The translations under genes were made by a program, and so were the position numbers. Below are positions 7,746 through 15,782 of a DNA stretch of 33,221 nt, piece by piece (the first letter of the stretch is position 1; each line of letters opens with the position of its first letter). Under the pieces are notes generated by a model. That model did not search any database and was not told where the DNA came from. It saw only the letters and a program-made list of their open reading frames with translations. This DNA is from Planctomycetota bacterium (GTDB lineage: Bacteria > JAJVIF01 > JAPKYR01), in NCBI GenBank assembly GCA_030614715.1, contig JAUWTM010000026.1:1-33221 (forward strand), given 5' to 3'.

Positions 7746-8813
7746 TTGAAGCATTCAAAGGGATACATCCGACATCTGAACAGGATATGTACCGGACTAT
7801 TGTTGATCTTCATCGTATCAAGTTCAGCCCTGGCACAGACTACCGAACCTATCAGGGTCGCGGTAACGCAGCCCGGTATGATCCCGATTGTGCGATACAT
7901 CGGGAGTAGCGGTGTTGAAATCATCGAGGCAGGCGAGTCGGCTGATGACAGCACGATTTCGACAGTCAGTGGATGCGATCTGATAATCTTCGGGTATTCA
8001 GAGTTAATCGAATCGGAGCAGGATTTTGCTCAATCGGTACCCGATCTGGCCAGTGTGGACTGGCCGGATTACGAGCGTCATGGTGCGCAACTGATTACTC
8101 TCCCCATGTATGTTATCGATCCATCAGGATTCTGGCTGGGATTTGAGAACGCAAAGGCTATAGCAGCGGCTGTTGCGGAAGCATTGATGATTCAGGGGCT
8201 GGATGTTGAGCAGGTTACTGCGAGGCTGGCTCAATTTTCGAATGAGATCGATTCCCTTTCGGAGTCAAGCCACCAGGTATTTGTGAAAATCGGTCGTGAA
8301 CGCAGCAGATGGGTGGCCATGACACCTGAGGCGGCATACATTATTGAAAACATGGGACTCGAGATTGGGGGAGATATTTACTTGCCCGGTGTGTCAGGAT
8401 CCCTGTCAGGATTCCCGGCATTCCCTGATATTGACGATATCGAGATGAAACTGAGATCTGGAGAATATATCGCTGTTGTCTGTCCCCTGGAAATAAAGGA
8501 AATAGCAGCCGAACTGTCAGACTATTTTACTCAAAACACCGGAGCACAAGTATGCTACGTTAGAACCAGCATCGTCGCTGATGACAACTCTATTACCTCA
8601 CAGGCATACTTAAATGCCGGAATTCTATTGGCAACCGCAATGCAGGCGACAGTTCGTGAGAAAGCAGGAGCACCGATCGGGGTACACCTGCTTTACAGCC
8701 TGGCGATTTTCGCACTTCTCATGTACGCGGTGCTTTTAAACAAGCGTCTGTACTACGTCGGACCTCCAGTTGTCAGGAGATCAGAACCGAAGGGCAAAAA
8801 GAAGAAGAAATAG
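7746..8813 (+). CDS. Membrane-anchored TroA/ZnuA-like protein lacking metal ligands
   Basis: The order of segments follows metal-binding ABC solute receptors. There is IRVAVTQPGMIPIVRYIG, then GCDLIIFGYSELI, then FWLGFENAKAIAAAVAEAL, which corresponds to the WLDPENAKAMA region of ZnuA. The histidines that bind metal are absent: the first site reads ADDS, the second DPSGFW and the third AMTPEA. A signal peptide ending near ALAQ is followed at the far end by a membrane segment (YSLAIFALLMYAVLL) and a Lys-rich tail, unlike free or lipid-anchored receptors. I prefer the TTG at 7746, because GGAGG sits 6 bases upstream; an ATG at 7698 is in frame but lacks this. No transporter genes are adjacent. 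The family match is by eye. Confidence 0.7.
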   Translation: MKHSKGYIRHLNRICTGLLLIFIVSSSALAQTTEPIRVAVTQPGMIPIVRYIGSSGVEIIEAGESADDSTISTVSGCDLIIFGYSELIESEQDFAQSVPDLASVDWPDYERHGAQLITLPMYVIDPSGFWLGFENAKAIAAAVAEALMIQGLDVEQVTARLAQFSNEIDSLSESSHQVFVKIGRERSRWVAMTPEAAYIIENMGLEIGGDIYLPGVSGSLSGFPAFPDIDDIEMKLRSGEYIAVVCPLEIKEIAAELSDYFTQNTGAQVCYVRTSIVADDNSITSQAYLNAGILLATAMQATVREKAGAPIGVHLLYSLAIFALLMYAVLLNKRLYYVGPPVVRRSEPKGKKKKK

Positions 8814-8841
8814 TCTTCACTCGCCCGTTCCGGGTGTTATA

Positions 8842-8886
8842 GTTGAACCTCTCAACGCGCTCTGTTAAAATTCGTCAACCGTTGAC
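8842..8886 (+). promoter_or_regulatory. guaA promoter with overlapping GTTGA/TCAAC dyads
   Basis: TTGAAC (8843-8848) and TAAAAT (8866-8871) are 17 bases apart, a strong sigma70-type match. Transcription would start near 8878. Two dyads built from the same half-site flank this. GTTGA-N5-TCAAC (8842-8856) covers the -35 box, and GTCAAC-C-GTTGAC (8874-8886) spans the start point. Such placement is typical of repressor operators. A weak GC hairpin at 8822-8836 just upstream may mark the end of the preceding gene. The regulator is unknown. Confidence 0.5.
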
Positions 8887-8903
8887 AAAGCCAAAGGGTG
8901 ATA

Positions 8904-10454
8904 ATGGCTACCAAGCCCAGACAAAAAATTCTAATTCTTGATTTCGGTGCTCAATACAACCAGCTGATCGCCAGGCGCGTCCGCGACGCACGCGTTTACT
9001 CCGAAGTAGTCCCATACAACATAAGTCCCGCTGAATTAAAGAAAGTGAAACCAAGGGGACTGATCTTTTCAGGGGGACCCGCCAGCATAAAGCGTAAGGA
9101 CAGCCCGTTTCCCGATCCTGAAATCTTCGAACTCGGGATTCCCATCCTCGGTATCTGCTACGGCATGCAGCTGATGGGCAGTATGCTCGACGGGAAGGTG
9201 TCGGGAACCCGCAAGGCGGAGTACGGTAAAACCGAGCTTACAGTAGACGATACATCCAACCTGTTCGAGGGATTGAATCCCAACCTGATCTGCTGGATGA
9301 GTCACGGCGACAAGGTCACGAAACTACCACCGGGATTTGAAAAACTCGCGCATACACGCAGCAGCAAAATCGCAGCGATGGGTGATACTGAGCGCCGCTT
9401 CTACGGTGTCCAGTTCCATCCCGAGGTGGTCCATACGCCGTGGGGTATCGACATAATCAAGAATTTCCTCTACGACGTCTGTGACTGCAAGCCATCTTGG
9501 ACACCTGAAAACTTTGTTGACCTTGCTATAAGCGACATCAGGAGAGTAGTCGGGAAGCGTCGAGTTATATGCGGTCTTTCCGGCGGAGTGGACTCATCGG
9601 TTGTCGCGGCACTGGTCCACATGGCTGTGAAGAAGCAACTCACGTGTATATTTGTCGATCACGGTTTCATGCGGAAGGGCGAGATGGAGCAGGTTCGAGA
9701 CACGTTTGAGGATCACTTCAACATGAACCTTGTCTGCGTCGATGCATCAGATCGATTCTTCAGAAAACTCAAGGGTGTACGCGATCCTGAGCGGAAGAGA
9801 AAAATAGTCGGTGAGGAATTCATCAGGGTATTCGAAGAGGAAGCAAGCAAGATCGGGAAGATCGATTTTCTGGCGCAGGGAACACTCTACCCGGACGTAA
9901 TCGAATCTGAAAGCCATACCGGGGCGACAAAGGTAAAAATCAAGAGCCATCACAATGTGGGCGGTCTCCCGGAGAAGATGCATCTCAAGCTGATCGAACC
10001 GCTTAGATTCATATTCAAGGACGAGGTCCGTCACGTTGCGGGCCAGGTCGGACTGCCCCCGCATATTGTCTACCGCCAGCCGTTTCCGGGTCCCGGCCTT
10101 TCGATTCGAATCATCGGTGAATGCAACCGCGAACGTGTGAAAATCCTTCAGGAAGCGGACGCAATAGTCCTCGATGAGATCTACAAGGCCGGCCTGTCGC
10201 GCGACGTATGGCAGTACTTCGCGGTTTTACCGCTTATCAGGTCTGTTGGTGTTATGGGTGACGAAAGGACGTATGAATATCCGATAGTAGTCCGGGCAGT
10301 CACGAGCGAGGATGCGATGACGTGCGACTGGGCACGTCTGCCGTATAAGGTGCTTGAAAAAATATCGAACCGCGTCGTTAACGAGGTTAACGGCGTTAAC
10401 ATGTGCTTACTTGACATAAAATCGAAACCACCCGGAACGATTGAATGGGAGTGA
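8904..10454 (+). CDS. guaA: GMP synthase (glutamine-hydrolysing)
   Basis: GuaA converts XMP to GMP using ATP and glutamine. The N-terminal class I amidotransferase domain shows the catalytic triad: C85 in GICYGMQ, and H172 and E174 in FHPEV. The ATP-pyrophosphatase domain has the P-loop SGGVDSS at 226-232 and continues with [11 protein letters not shown]. The C-terminal dimerisation domain ends in the expected PPGTIEWE. The length of 516 residues is normal. I choose the ATG at 8904, with AGGG about 5 bases upstream; a GTG at 8898 is also in frame. hpt follows after 60 bases, so two purine genes are neighbours. Confidence 0.97.
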   Translation: MATKPRQKILILDFGAQYNQLIARRVRDARVYSEVVPYNISPAELKKVKPRGLIFSGGPASIKRKDSPFPDPEIFELGIPILGICYGMQLMGSMLDGKVSGTRKAEYGKTELTVDDTSNLFEGLNPNLICWMSHGDKVTKLPPGFEKLAHTRSSKIAAMGDTERRFYGVQFHPEVVHTPWGIDIIKNFLYDVCDCKPSWTPENFVDLAISDIRRVVGKRRVICGLSGGVDSSVVAALVHMAVKKQLTCIFVDHGFMRKGEMEQVRDTFEDHFNMNLVCVDASDRFFRKLKGVRDPERKRKIVGEEFIRVFEEEASKIGKIDFLAQGTLYPDVIESESHTGATKVKIKSHHNVGGLPEKMHLKLIEPLRFIFKDEVRHVAGQVGLPPHIVYRQPFPGPGLSIRIIGECNRERVKILQEADAIVLDEIYKAGLSRDVWQYFAVLPLIRSVGVMGDERTYEYPIVVRAVTSEDAMTCDWARLPYKVLEKISNRVVNEVNGVNMCLLDIKSKPPGTIEWE

Positions 10455-10514
10455 ACAAAAGGATAGGGACCCGGGGTTCAAAAAACGGTATTCGTTATTG
10501 ATATTTGAGGTGGA

Positions 10515-11084
10515 ATGGACGTGATTTCTGAAAAACATCGAGTTCTATACTCGAAATCGAAAATCCTCGCGAGGGTCAAGGAACTCGCCGAGGAGATATC
10601 TGCTGATTACGAGGGACGCAAGCCGTACCTTGTCGTCGTACTGAAGGGCGGAATTGTGTTCGCAGCGGACCTGATGCGGCACCTGTCAATCCCATGCGAA
10701 CTCGACTTCATGGGAATCTCCTCGTACGGCGCCGGCACACGCTCTACCGGCATCGTCAGGATTACGAAGGACCTCGACGCCAGCATCGAGAGCAAGCATG
10801 TTCTGGTCGTTGAGGACATTGTCGACAGCGGTCAGGCTTTGAATTACCTGCTGAACACGCTCAGGCAGCGACGTCCCGCGAGTCTGAAGGTCGTGAGCTT
10901 CCTCGACCGTCCCGATCGCCGTGAAGTGGACGTCGATATCGATTACACTGGCTTCGACATCCCCGATGCATTCGTTCTCGGTTACGGCATGGACCATCGT
11001 GAGAGATATCGCGGAGTGCCGTATATTTTCGTGCTTGACCATCTCCCCAATGGCGATGACCTGCTGCTCAAGGGCTCGAAGTAA
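10515..11084 (+). CDS. hpt: Hypoxanthine phosphoribosyltransferase
   Basis: This enzyme salvages hypoxanthine (and usually guanine) to the nucleotide using PRPP. The PRPP-binding motif VLVVEDIVDSGQA is at residues 96-108. Upstream are LKGGIVFAADL, with the phosphate-binding Lys-Gly-Gly, and the flexible-loop segment SSYGAGTRSTG. The C-terminal MDHRERYRGVPYIFVL matches the conserved end of the family. At 189 residues the length is standard. The ATG follows a strong GAGGTGGA. The gene ends at a clear intrinsic terminator 28 bases downstream, so guaA and hpt probably form one unit. Confidence 0.95.
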   Translation: MDVISEKHRVLYSKSKILARVKELAEEISADYEGRKPYLVVVLKGGIVFAADLMRHLSIPCELDFMGISSYGAGTRSTGIVRITKDLDASIESKHVLVVEDIVDSGQALNYLLNTLRQRRPASLKVVSFLDRPDRREVDVDIDYTGFDIPDAFVLGYGMDHRERYRGVPYIFVLDHLPNGDDLLLKGSK

Positions 11085-11111
11085 AGTACGAAAATTACAT
11101 TTGAAGCTCTG

Positions 11112-11135
11112 ACACGCCATTCAGGCGTGTTTTTT
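11112..11135 (+). terminator. Intrinsic terminator after hpt
   Basis: A 7-bp stem, ACACGCC (11112-11118) and GGCGTGT (11124-11130), has a 5-base loop and runs directly into five more T residues. It lies 28 bases after the hpt stop. Confidence 0.85.
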
Positions 11136-11174
11136 CATTAAGCCGGGCATTTAAAACGTGATAAACTACCCCCC

Positions 11175-13073
11175 GTGAAATTGTACTACGGGAATTTTCT
11201 GTTATTCGTTACCCGCTTATGCCTTTGGCTGACCGTCGCATTGTTCGACGTATTCTACATCCTGCACATTGGATTCGAAGGTTCAACCAACTCTGGCCTT
11301 TTATACACCGCGCTTACGACTTACTTAATTCTCGGTCTGGCGATGCACGTCATTACCAGAGTTGCTTACAGTATCAGTCTTTCTTCAAAACCTGACAGAA
11401 AACCCACTATTCCGGAACTGAGCTGGGACTTCGCGCTGATTCTTCTTCTCATCCCGGTTTTCAGAGTCAACGAGACGTACCTGCCATCGATAACTGACCC
11501 TGTTTCGATAGGCTGGAATATCGGCATGTTTGCTGGAATCGCTATTCTAATTTTGATTCTAAGGCCGTTGTTCCAGCGAGTCTGGCTGGTTCTTGTAATA
11601 TCACTGATCCTGCCAGTAATCGGAATATCCTACGGCCTTGTCCCTCTCCTGAATGAGAATAAACCGGACGTCGTTCTTTCAAGCAGTCCGAACATCGTTT
11701 TAATAACTCTCGACACAGTACGGGCCGATCATCTAGGGTGTTACGGGTACGATCTGGATACATCACCTGTCCTGGATCAATTCGCGGCAGACAATTACAC
11801 GTTCACGAACTGCCGTACACCAATGCCGTTGACTGCACCAGCTCATGCAAGCCTGTTTTCAGGGGAAATGCCTCACGAACACGGCGTCCTGACTAACATC
11901 TCGGCTTATCCTGATGGTGATTCGTTTGAGACAATTGCCGGTGAGTTATACCGGAACGGTTACGTTACAGCAGGATTCCCATCCGCGGTACACATGGGCA
12001 GGCAGTTCAATTTCGACCGCGGCTTCAGTCATTACAACACGTCAACGGTCCTCTCTGGTCCATCAAATTTCCAATCTGGATTCCAGGTCGCACCAATCGC
12101 CATTTTAAGCAGACTCGGATTATTTGATGAAACGCATCTCGCAAGGAATTCCCGCCAGGTAAACACAGCAGCGACAGGATGGCTCGATGCCAACATTCCT
12201 TTTTCCGAAGAAAACAGCCGTCCGCTGTTCGTCTGGCTTCATTATTTCGACGCTCATTCGCCCTACCAGCCTCCTGATGAATACTGGCAGACCTATGATC
12301 CTGACTATTCCGGCTCCGTCACAGGCTCACAGGAAGAATGCGACTACATTAATTCAATACTTGAAAAGACCAACCAAGGCGATTCACTTCCTGAAGGCTT
12401 TACACAGGAAGACATTGACAATCTCATTGCACGTTACGATGGCGAGATCCGTTATCAGGACGAAAGCCTTGGTGAATTACTCGATTATCTGAGTAGTTAC
12501 GATGTATACGAAGACAGTGTAATCATCATTGTCAGCGACCATGGCGAGGGAATGTACGAGGACGGTTACTTCGGGCATAATTTCACACTCGAAGAATACG
12601 AAACACGTCTGGCCTGTGTAATAAAGGGTCCGGGAATCGTTGTGTCCGAGGATTCGATGTTGAGTATCACAGACCTGACAGATTACATGCGGTTTGCGGC
12701 AGGACTTATACCTGCAGACGAGTGTCGACTTACAACCGACTCCGTTGAAGAACCTGATGATGATCCTTACACGTCAATGGTCTTCCTGAAGTCCCATTGC
12801 TGGATAGAACCCCCATACAAACTTGTACGCACATGGCAGGGCGAGGGGAGTGGAATCGAATACGCTCTCTTCAATTACATCATTGATCCGGGTGAGACGA
12901 TCAACCTGTTCGATATCGACGATGAGCTTTCGATCGGGATGAAAGAAAGACTGCAGGAGTGGCTTGAATCCAATCGTGCTGACTTCCCGGAGCTTCTCGA
13001 AAACGAACGTACGCTTAGGTACATTGATCCATCAACGATGGAAATGCTGAGAAGTCTTGGGTACATTTATTGA
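11175..13073 (+). CDS. Membrane-anchored sulfatase/phosphatase-superfamily protein
   Basis: The N-terminal 160 residues form about five membrane segments; the rest is an alkaline phosphatase-fold sulfatase domain. This starts at NIVLITLDTVRADHLGCYGY, with metal-binding Asp at 180. The nucleophile region reads PLTAPAHASLFSG, so Thr220 stands where classical sulfatases have Cys or Ser followed by Pro-x-Arg. IVSDHGEGMYEDGYFGHNF carries further metal ligands. The Thr form suggests a phosphatase, phosphotransferase or unusual sulfatase acting outside the membrane; the substrate cannot be told. The start is a GTG without an obvious ribosome binding site, 39 bases after the hpt terminator, so the exact N terminus is uncertain. 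Confidence 0.85.
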   Translation: MKLYYGNFLLFVTRLCLWLTVALFDVFYILHIGFEGSTNSGLLYTALTTYLILGLAMHVITRVAYSISLSSKPDRKPTIPELSWDFALILLLIPVFRVNETYLPSITDPVSIGWNIGMFAGIAILILILRPLFQRVWLVLVISLILPVIGISYGLVPLLNENKPDVVLSSSPNIVLITLDTVRADHLGCYGYDLDTSPVLDQFAADNYTFTNCRTPMPLTAPAHASLFSGEMPHEHGVLTNISAYPDGDSFETIAGELYRNGYVTAGFPSAVHMGRQFNFDRGFSHYNTSTVLSGPSNFQSGFQVAPIAILSRLGLFDETHLARNSRQVNTAATGWLDANIPFSEENSRPLFVWLHYFDAHSPYQPPDEYWQTYDPDYSGSVTGSQEECDYINSILEKTNQGDSLPEGFTQEDIDNLIARYDGEIRYQDESLGELLDYLSSYDVYEDSVIIIVSDHGEGMYEDGYFGHNFTLEEYETRLACVIKGPGIVVSEDSMLSITDLTDYMRFAAGLIPADECRLTTDSVEEPDDDPYTSMVFLKSHCWIEPPYKLVRTWQGEGSGIEYALFNYIIDPGETINLFDIDDELSIGMKERLQEWLESNRADFPELLENERTLRYIDPSTMEMLRSLGYIY

Positions 13074-13169
13074 ATTTATTAAAATAAATAGTTCTGCTGG
13101 CGGCAAGGCGTGCAGGTTTTCTGATACTATAACAGTACAGAATACATCTCTCTGGACAAGAGCCAACCT

Positions 13170-13799
13170 ATGGACCTGTCAATCCTGCAAATAGCTGTAC
13201 TTGTACTCGGATTAATCCTGGCATTTTTCGGACTTCCTCTGTATCACAGTGCGCTCAAATTATTCGGATTCCTGGTCGGTGGAGCATACGGAGTCTATTT
13301 ATTCACCGTATTCGGAAACAGTTTTAACTGGGAACCCATGTTCGTGCTGATCGGGGCTGTGATACTGGTCGTTCTGCTCGGATTTATCGGGTCGCACATC
13401 ATGCAGTTCGCCAACGCACTGATGTTCTTCCTCGCTGGGGGACTGGTCGGGGTGATCATCGGTAAAGTCGTGGCTGGATTCAACGCACCCGAGCTGGTGG
13501 GCTCAATCGATTCGACCTCGCTAAGCCTGCTGGCGAAATTCGAGCCGACTGACCTGATCTGGTTCCTTGGCGGTGGGTTCATCTTCATTATCGGCATGGA
13601 TATTCTGATCATGTTCGCACTGGCAGCGCTTGGTGCGGGACTGGTATGGTTCGTGGGACGTGATCTCGATATCATGCAGCCTGACTGGGCAATTCCTGCT
13701 GCCGTGGGAGTACTCGGCCTGATTGTCCAGGAGGGTATACGTCGACGGGCTACCGGTAAAGTTAAGCGTGATATCCCCCAGAAGATGCGGAAAGGATAA
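13170..13799 (+). CDS. Multi-pass membrane protein, DUF4203-like
   Basis: The 209-residue protein is almost entirely hydrophobic, with about seven membrane segments and many Gly residues, ending in a short basic tail. The layout LGLILAFFGLPLYHSALKL then GFLVGGAYGVYLF resembles the DUF4203/TMEM198-like group; this is a weak assignment. AAGAG lies 8 bases before the ATG. The next gene, another membrane protein, begins 37 bases later, and both precede the vWA genes on the same strand. Its function is unknown. Confidence 0.75.
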   Translation: MDLSILQIAVLVLGLILAFFGLPLYHSALKLFGFLVGGAYGVYLFTVFGNSFNWEPMFVLIGAVILVVLLGFIGSHIMQFANALMFFLAGGLVGVIIGKVVAGFNAPELVGSIDSTSLSLLAKFEPTDLIWFLGGGFIFIIGMDILIMFALAALGAGLVWFVGRDLDIMQPDWAIPAAVGVLGLIVQEGIRRRATGKVKRDIPQKMRKG

Positions 13800-13836
13800 T
13801 ACTGAACATAGATCACCGCAGGCAAAGAGCGGTCAA

Positions 13837-14265
13837 ATGGTAGTACCGGAATACACAGCGACATCGCACCTCACGTTAACCGTAATGGGATTTATCCTCT
13901 TTGCAGTGATTATTTTCACTGTCCGGGCGGAACTTGCATTTCTCAAACAGAGCCGCCAGATGCGCGGCCAGTTCGTGCTCTCAATTCTCAGCATCGCGAT
14001 AATGACCTATCTGACCCTCGTACTTCTGTTTCACTGGTCCATCTCGCCATTCACAGTTTTCGTGACCGTAATGCTCCTCGTGCCGCTTCTCCTGATCCTT
14101 GCACCGATAATCCTGTACCTGCGAGCCAGGTCATTTAAGGTGCTCATGATCGAGCGGCGGGAGGATCAGAAAAAACTCATCCATGAGGTCCAGGAGATGC
14201 TTGACGACAAAAAACGCGGTAAGATCGTGCAGGGAAAGCTGGAGCGTGGTGAACCGCTCGACTAA
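13837..14265 (+). CDS. Hypothetical membrane protein with coiled C-terminal tail
   Basis: I do not recognise this 142-residue protein. It has about three membrane segments: near residues 10-28, 46-64 and 72-93. A charged, probably helical tail with many Lys, Arg and Glu follows. The reading frame is open further upstream, to 13723, but that part overlaps the preceding gene in another frame, so I start at the ATG at 13837. Position suggests it is expressed with the preceding membrane protein. Confidence 0.65.
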   Translation: MVVPEYTATSHLTLTVMGFILFAVIIFTVRAELAFLKQSRQMRGQFVLSILSIAIMTYLTLVLLFHWSISPFTVFVTVMLLVPLLLILAPIILYLRARSFKVLMIERREDQKKLIHEVQEMLDDKKRGKIVQGKLERGEPLD

Positions 14266-14385
14266 GCCATTCCAATCGCTTAATTCACTGACAGCCAAAT
14301 TTCCGTAGTAATGAAACCATTTCTGTGCTTTATTCCTCTTACTGATAGAGTAAAATAGCTCCCTGAGGTATTACGTGTTCCAGAA

Positions 14386-15288
14386 ATGGTAGTTTCATCC
14401 ACCGACAGCAGGAAATTAACACTCGAGCCGGACTTCCTCAGGCGACTGGCGCGCCTGAAGCTGGAAACACGCATGATCCTCGGTGGTGTGATGAAAGGCG
14501 AGAAACGGTCTAAGAAATACGGCACGTCTGTCGAATTCGCCGATTACAAGGACTACCACTCCGGCGACGATCTCCGTTATCTTGACTGGAACATTTATGC
14601 ACGTCTCGAGCGGTTCTTCCTCAAGCTGTTTCATGAAGAGGAGGATCTTACGGTGCATATCCTCCTGGACCTGTCCGCATCCATGTCGGGAGGGGATCCA
14701 CCGAAAAGCCTGTACTCAAAAGAACTTGCGGCAGCACTTGCTTATATCGCGCTTACAAACCTCGACCGTGTGAGTATCACCACATTTTCGGAGAATGTCG
14801 GTAACAGCTCGCAACTTCTGCGGGGCAGGGGGCACCTGTCGACCTTCATCGATCTCCTTAACAGCACCCCGACAGGTCAGATGACCGATTTCGAGCAGAC
14901 GATGAAGACGTTCAATCTGCGTCACAGGTCGCGCGGACTGGTCTTCGTGATCAGTGATTTCCTCGATCCGGTCAACGTAAAGGAGGGAATCAAGCGTCTT
15001 GCATACCAGAAGCACGACATTCTGCTGCTGCATGTACTGGATAAGTCCGAGATAGACCCGGACCTGCGCGGTGACTGGGCACTCACTGACGCTGAAACCG
15101 GCGAGGTGGTAGAAGTTTCGGTCAGTCCAAGGCTTCTCGCCGATTACAAGAAAAAAATGGTCAGTTTCCTTGAGGATTTGAGGACGTTTTCGCGGAAACT
15201 CGGGATCGGGTACGTCCTGACGACAACGGACACGGATGTCGAGGATTTCATCCTCAAGGAACTTGTGTTTACGGGATTCGTAAGGTGA
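14386..15288 (+). CDS. DUF58 domain protein
   Basis: DUF58 proteins accompany MoxR AAA ATPases and vWA membrane proteins in systems thought to assemble or activate other complexes. The hallmark block is clear: GEKRSKKYGTSVEFADY, then YHSGDDLRYLDWNIYAR at residues 57-73. It is followed by a vWA-like strand with the metal-site motif DLSAS (95-99). The 300-residue length is normal. There is no membrane segment, so it is cytoplasmic. A TAAAAT at 14351-14356 could be part of a promoter. The ATG lacks a good ribosome binding site. It is followed at 5 bases by a convergent gene and then by two vWA genes on its own strand. Confidence 0.88.
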   Translation: MVVSSTDSRKLTLEPDFLRRLARLKLETRMILGGVMKGEKRSKKYGTSVEFADYKDYHSGDDLRYLDWNIYARLERFFLKLFHEEEDLTVHILLDLSASMSGGDPPKSLYSKELAAALAYIALTNLDRVSITTFSENVGNSSQLLRGRGHLSTFIDLLNSTPTGQMTDFEQTMKTFNLRHRSRGLVFVISDFLDPVNVKEGIKRLAYQKHDILLLHVLDKSEIDPDLRGDWALTDAETGEVVEVSVSPRLLADYKKKMVSFLEDLRTFSRKLGIGYVLTTTDTDVEDFILKELVFTGFVR

Positions 15289-15293
15289 AGGGG

Positions 15294-15674
15294 TCAGAAC
15301 TGGAAGGGATCGTCCGTATCGATGATTTCGAGTTGTTTCAGAGCAATATCAAGCTGGCTTTTAAGCACTGTGCTGGCGACCACCAGCTCGTTGAAGTCTT
15401 CAGGTGACATCAGTGCGAATGATTTACAGAGAGTGAGATGCTTTTGAAGTTCGTTCAGGGACATCACGGCACGTGTAAGATAAATGTACCGGTAGGACAC
15501 ATCGAATCGCGCCATGCCAAGCGCCGAATTCTCAAGGATGTTGAGCGCGTGGTCCCTCAGGAGCGGGACGGTTACGTATTCCTCTTCCGGGGGGAAATTA
15601 CGGGTGAGTACGTTAACCTGATCTACCAGTTCGGCTGCCGTCCGGACTATCTGAAGCATATTCCAGGAAGTCAT
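15294..15674 (-). CDS. Four-helix-bundle-like protein (S23/IVS family, divergent)
   Basis: This 126-residue protein is predicted all-helical. The order of features matches the four-helix-bundle (S23-like) family: a first helix ending in NFPPEEEY, LLRDHALNILENSALGMARFD where the family has its RxxxSIPxNIAEG segment, and SLNELQKHLTLCKSF. Family members are often encoded in 23S rRNA intervening sequences, but many, as here, are free-standing genes of unknown role. The ATG at 15674 has AGGGA 7 bases upstream. A longer frame to 15731 is unlikely because the predicted promoter would start transcription inside it. It is antisense to, and sits between, vWA-cluster genes. Confidence 0.65.
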   Translation of the reverse strand: MTSWNMLQIVRTAAELVDQVNVLTRNFPPEEEYVTVPLLRDHALNILENSALGMARFDVSYRYIYLTRAVMSLNELQKHLTLCKSFALMSPEDFNELVVASTVLKSQLDIALKQLEIIDTDDPFQF

Positions 15675-15729
15675 GTAGCTATCCCTGCAAAATCCAGGTT
15701 GAATAGAGTTTTGGCACTCACTGCCAGTC

Positions 15730-15758
15730 ATTTAACAATAGTTACTATGGATAGTCAA
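15730..15758 (-). promoter_or_regulatory. Predicted promoter of the four-helix-bundle-like gene
   Basis: On the minus strand TTGACT (15753-15758) and TTAAAT (15730-15735) are 17 bases apart. Transcription would start near 15723, about 49 bases before the preferred ATG at 15674. This excludes the longer start at 15731. Confidence 0.55.
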
Positions 15759-15782
15759 TTCGATTAATATCAGCTTCATCTT

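Noticed and set aside
13074-13089. ATTTATT-AA-AATAAAT dyad after the sulfatase-like gene
   Set aside because: A weak AT-only stem without a T-tail; too little support for a terminator.
13723-13836. Extended N terminus for the 142-residue membrane protein
   Set aside because: It would overlap the preceding gene by 77 bases and adds a non-hydrophobic, non-family sequence; the ATG at 13837 is more sensible.
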